Positions 6,262 through 8,358 of a DNA stretch of 8,358 nucleotides are shown here, piece after piece (the first letter of the stretch is position 1; each line of letters starts with the position of its first letter). The translations under genes and the position numbers were made by a program. Under the pieces are notes generated by a model, which saw only the letters and a list, made by a program, of their open reading frames with translations, ran no database searches and was not told the DNA's origin. The stretch is from Actinomycetota bacterium (lineage in GTDB: Bacteria > Actinomycetota > Humimicrobiia > Humimicrobiales > Humimicrobiaceae): NCBI GenBank assembly GCA_028718045.1, contig JAQUMQ010000051.1, positions 1 through 8,358 on the forward strand. The letters are read 5' to 3'.

Positions 6262-7763
6262 CTTCTTCTCTTCCTGAAAAATATGTATGTTATTAACGCA
6301 AATACTGACATGAATTCCAATCTCGCAATCCACATTATCGTAATGTATATTATTTTGAGAGTATTTGGCATCGAAGCTTTAGTAATACCTATGCTAAGCC
6401 CTACGTTTCCGGTAACTGATGCGGCCTCGAAAGCAGAAGAAGCCAGCGGATATCCGAAAAATAAACCCGCAAGGGTACCGATGGCAAAAGTCAAAATATA
6501 CGCTATGACAATCAATAAAGCACTTCTTAAGTGCTTCTCCTCCATCTTAATATCTTTTATATGATGAAACTTATCTACCTGGACCATCGATTCCGGCAGG
6601 AGTATCCTTTTTATATCTCTGATAAAGCCCTTAAATATTATACCCATCCTTATGCCTTTGAAGCCACCGGCAGTCGAGCACGCACTGCCGCCTATAAGCA
6701 TCGAAACCGTTACCGCAAATAATGCGACATTGCCCCACTCATTAAAGAATTGTCTTGCATAAATTGTCATAAAACCAGTGGTGGTATGCCCGGAAATGAG
6801 CAGGTAAAACCCTTTTCTGAACATGGAAATGAAATCAGGATATACATTAAGCTTGATAAGTCCCGCAAATGTAATAAGAGTCAATGCCGTCAGGGTAACA
6901 GACATCGACTGAATTTCTATGTTTTTTAAAATCTCTTTTCTGTTTTTATTCCATAATGCATAATGCAAAGTAAAATTAAAGGAACCTATCACAAAAAAAA
7001 CAATGGTTATAATTTCAAGCCAAAAGCTATGGTAGTACAGTATATTTTGTGTCTGAGGCGCAAAACCACCCGTACTCCAGGCAGCCATAAAGATCCATAA
7101 AGCATGCAAAAAAGATCTGTCGACAGGAAGGCCTATGCATATCCCTGTTATCCACAATACTATCGTACCCACTGCCAAATAAACTATGCTTATGAACCAT
7201 ATCGCTTTTGCGGTATTTATTACATTAGGAAGAAGCTGCTCGTCTTTTGCCTCACCTACATACATTTTATAAGAGCCGCTTGTGCTCTTTACAAGGAAAG
7301 TTAAAGCCAAAACAACCATGCCTTGTCCGCCAAGGTAGGTGAGAACATGTCTCCACATGTTTATACCATTTGAAACATGGTCCAAATCCTGTATCAAAAC
7401 GACACCTGTCGTTGTAAGTCCGCTCATGACATCAAAACATGCGTCAAGATAGCTTAAAAAATTGCCGCTAAGATAATATGGGATAGCGCAAAGAAGCATT
7501 CCCAGAAGCCATGAGAAAGCCGCAATAATCATGCCATGGCTCCAATCTACACGTCTGTTCTTTTCCGAATTGCAGAATATTATCAACAAAGAGCCGGTAA
7601 ATAAAGATATCGAAATACTTGTCGAAAAGCTTAAAACGATACTCCATTCGCTATATATCAAAGAAGTAACCAAAGGTATAACCTGGATAAAACCAAGCAA
7701 AGTTACGACTTTACCGATGTAATATCCTATTATTTTAATTGTTGAAGAAACAGAATCCGTCAA
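6249..7763 (-). CDS. trkH: Trk/Ktr-type potassium uptake protein, pore subunit TrkH
   Basis: This inner-membrane K+ (possibly Na+-linked) translocating subunit has four M1-P-M2 repeats. All four pore-loop filters are visible in 504-residue numbering: TTTGV (117-121), STGGF (230-234), TTTGF (327-331) and VTGNVG (450-455). The conserved GGSACSTAGGFKG (358-370) is also present. Each loop keeps its filter glycine. The start is set at TTG 7763, preceded by GGGGA with five bases of spacing. A longer frame from ATG 7865 would add 34 polar residues (MAKYFRLIDRNNF and so on) that do not look like a TrkH N-terminus and are antisense-frame shadow of the small ORF 7766-7879. From the TTG, the protein runs directly into the typical KIIGYYIGKVVTLLGF first helix. 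It lies downstream of trkA and the small peptide. The first pore loop resembles TrkH more than KtrB, but the subfamily is not certain. Confidence 0.93.
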   Translation of the reverse strand: MTDSVSSTIKIIGYYIGKVVTLLGFIQVIPLVTSLIYSEWSIVLSFSTSISISLFTGSLLIIFCNSEKNRRVDWSHGMIIAAFSWLLGMLLCAIPYYLSGNFLSYLDACFDVMSGLTTTGVVLIQDLDHVSNGINMWRHVLTYLGGQGMVVLALTFLVKSTSGSYKMYVGEAKDEQLLPNVINTAKAIWFISIVYLAVGTIVLWITGICIGLPVDRSFLHALWIFMAAWSTGGFAPQTQNILYYHSFWLEIITIVFFVIGSFNFTLHYALWNKNRKEILKNIEIQSMSVTLTALTLITFAGLIKLNVYPDFISMFRKGFYLLISGHTTTGFMTIYARQFFNEWGNVALFAVTVSMLIGGSACSTAGGFKGIRMGIIFKGFIRDIKRILLPESMVQVDKFHHIKDIKMEEKHLRSALLIVIAYILTFAIGTLAGLFFGYPLASSAFEAASVTGNVGLSIGITKASMPNTLKIIYITIMWIARLEFMSVFALITYIFFRKRRRWLH

Positions 7764-7765
7764 TT

Positions 7766-7879
7766 TTATCCCCAAAAGCCAAAAATCATACAAATTATGA
7801 ATGCTATGATAATCATTGCCGCTACGAAAATTATTTCGGTCAATAAGCCTAAAATATTTTGCCATATGTTCTTGAACAT
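7766..7879 (-). CDS. 37-residue single-helix membrane peptide between trkA and trkH
   Basis: This small gene starts with an ATG immediately after the trkA TAA, with no gap, and stops with TAA two bases before the TTG start of trkH. It encodes 37 residues. The N-terminus is mildly amphipathic (MFKNIWQNILGLLTE), followed by one strongly hydrophobic helix (about 16-33, IIFVAAMIII and so on) and the end GFWG. Its own ribosome site would lie in the trkA end (AGGGTG, loosely placed), so reinitiation after trkA is likely. The exact fit between two partner genes, the clear membrane-helix pattern and the provision of the trkH ribosome site inside its last codons all favour a real gene. By analogy with KdpF (a peptide of about 30 residues that stabilises the Kdp K+ pump), it may be an accessory Trk subunit. 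That is inference, as I recognise no family. Confidence 0.7.
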   Translation of the reverse strand: MFKNIWQNILGLLTEIIFVAAMIIIAFIICMIFGFWG

Positions 7880-8358
7880 TTAAATCTTGCCAAGCACCCT
7901 TTCTATTTTTGTTTCAGAACATTTTTTGGAAACAGTTATGAGTTCGTCTCCCAAAAGAAGTTCGGAGGTTCCTCTCGGTATTATGACTTCTCCATTTCTT
8001 ATTATCGAAACTATTATACAGCCTTCGGGGATATTCAGATCCTTTATTTGTTTATTTATAGAATGATATCCTTCCAGAAGTTTTATTTCATTTACCGAAA
8101 TATTTCCAATGGTAGTAAGAGACTTCAATCCCGAAATAAAAACTTCCCTTTCGATAATGTCAACGATGGAGACGGTACTGCTTATCGCAGAATCAACTCC
8201 AAGTCTTTCAAATATGGCAATATTTTTGGGATTGTTGACTCGTGCAATTGTTCTTCTTATGCCGAATTTTTTCTTTGCGATCTGACAAGAAATCAGATTG
8301 TCTTGATCCCTGCCTGTAACAGCGATAAGAGCATCTGCCGATTCTATGTCAGCATCAA
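7880..8358 (-). CDS. trkA: Trk potassium uptake regulatory subunit TrkA (5' end cut by window)
   Basis: The visible 158 C-terminal residues form a cytosolic RCK protein that gates TrkH in response to nucleotides. Residues 1-72 are the end of the Rossmann-type RCK_N domain: DADIESADALIAVTGRDQDN, IAKKKFGIRRTIARVNNP, and IFERLGVDSAISSTVSIVDII. Residues about 86-145 form the RCK_C domain (NISVNEIKLLEG, IIRNGEVIIPRGTSELLLGDELI). The N-terminal GxGxxG nucleotide motif lies beyond the edge. If about 60 residues are missing, this is a single-RCK protein of about 220 residues, so it would work as a multimer. The open frame runs uninterrupted to the window end; a shorter version starting at TTG 8128 would cut the domain and is wrong. 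Its stop abuts the small membrane peptide gene, the next gene of the operon. Confidence 0.93.
   Translation of the reverse strand, partial: DADIESADALIAVTGRDQDNLISCQIAKKKFGIRRTIARVNNPKNIAIFERLGVDSAISSTVSIVDIIEREVFISGLKSLTTIGNISVNEIKLLEGYHSINKQIKDLNIPEGCIIVSIIRNGEVIIPRGTSELLLGDELITVSKKCSETKIERVLGKI

Noticed and set aside
6262..6333. 24-residue upstream extension of the OB-fold protein
   Set aside because: It lies inside the trkH coding sequence, lacks a signal-peptide character and would bury the hydrophobic anchor. The start at 6261 fits both the ribosome-site position and the signal sequence.
7764..7865. Extended TrkH N-terminus from ATG 7865
   Set aside because: The extra 34 residues are polar and unlike TrkH, and they overlap a better-supported small membrane ORF in another frame. 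TTG 7763 has the better ribosome site.

Overview
This window is AT-rich DNA (compact genes, AT-only spacers, several starts without a good Shine-Dalgarno) from an anaerobic bacterium. The anaerobic inference rests on IorA, an oxygen-sensitive ferredoxin-dependent 2-oxoacid oxidoreductase subunit, and on a free-standing corrinoid (MetH-type) reactivation protein. Both are typical of amino-acid-fermenting or C1-metabolising anaerobes such as Clostridia-like bacteria and uncultured sediment lineages. I cannot name the phylum from the sequence alone. I see no phage, transposon, CRISPR, tRNA or rRNA signal.

Layout from left to right. (1) iorA lies on the minus strand (118-2049). No iorB is visible on either side within the window. 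(2) A 240-bp divergent spacer holds a predicted iorA promoter, a start-less coding-like remnant and a 14-bp palindrome. (3) A plus-strand gene (2295-3197) encodes a membrane-anchored DUF1287-like domain in which the expected catalytic Cys and His positions are replaced. (4) A 308-bp spacer leads, through a predicted promoter with a stem-loop near its start site, into a plus-strand gene (3506-4858). That gene encodes an exported multi-domain surface protein: a Ser-rich linker, Ig-like and PKD-like domains, and a C-terminal beta domain resembling DNRLRE. (5) A 17-bp perfect inverted repeat sits just upstream of a plus-strand gene (4964-5653) for a stand-alone MetH reactivation-domain protein with a C-terminal Cys motif. 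(6) After a convergent spacer comes a tight minus-strand potassium-uptake operon, read right to left: trkA (cut by the window edge), a 37-codon single-helix membrane peptide, trkH, and a small membrane OB-fold protein whose start overlaps the trkH stop.

The best-supported functional unit is the trk operon. TrkH is the K+-translocating pore and TrkA its cytosolic nucleotide-gated RCK partner. The 37-residue peptide lies exactly between them: its ATG directly follows the trkA stop, and its stop is two bases before the preferred trkH start. It is the most interesting undescribed-looking element, a possible small Trk subunit analogous in size and position to KdpF. The OB-fold protein is probably translationally coupled to trkH. 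The other genes look like independent units.
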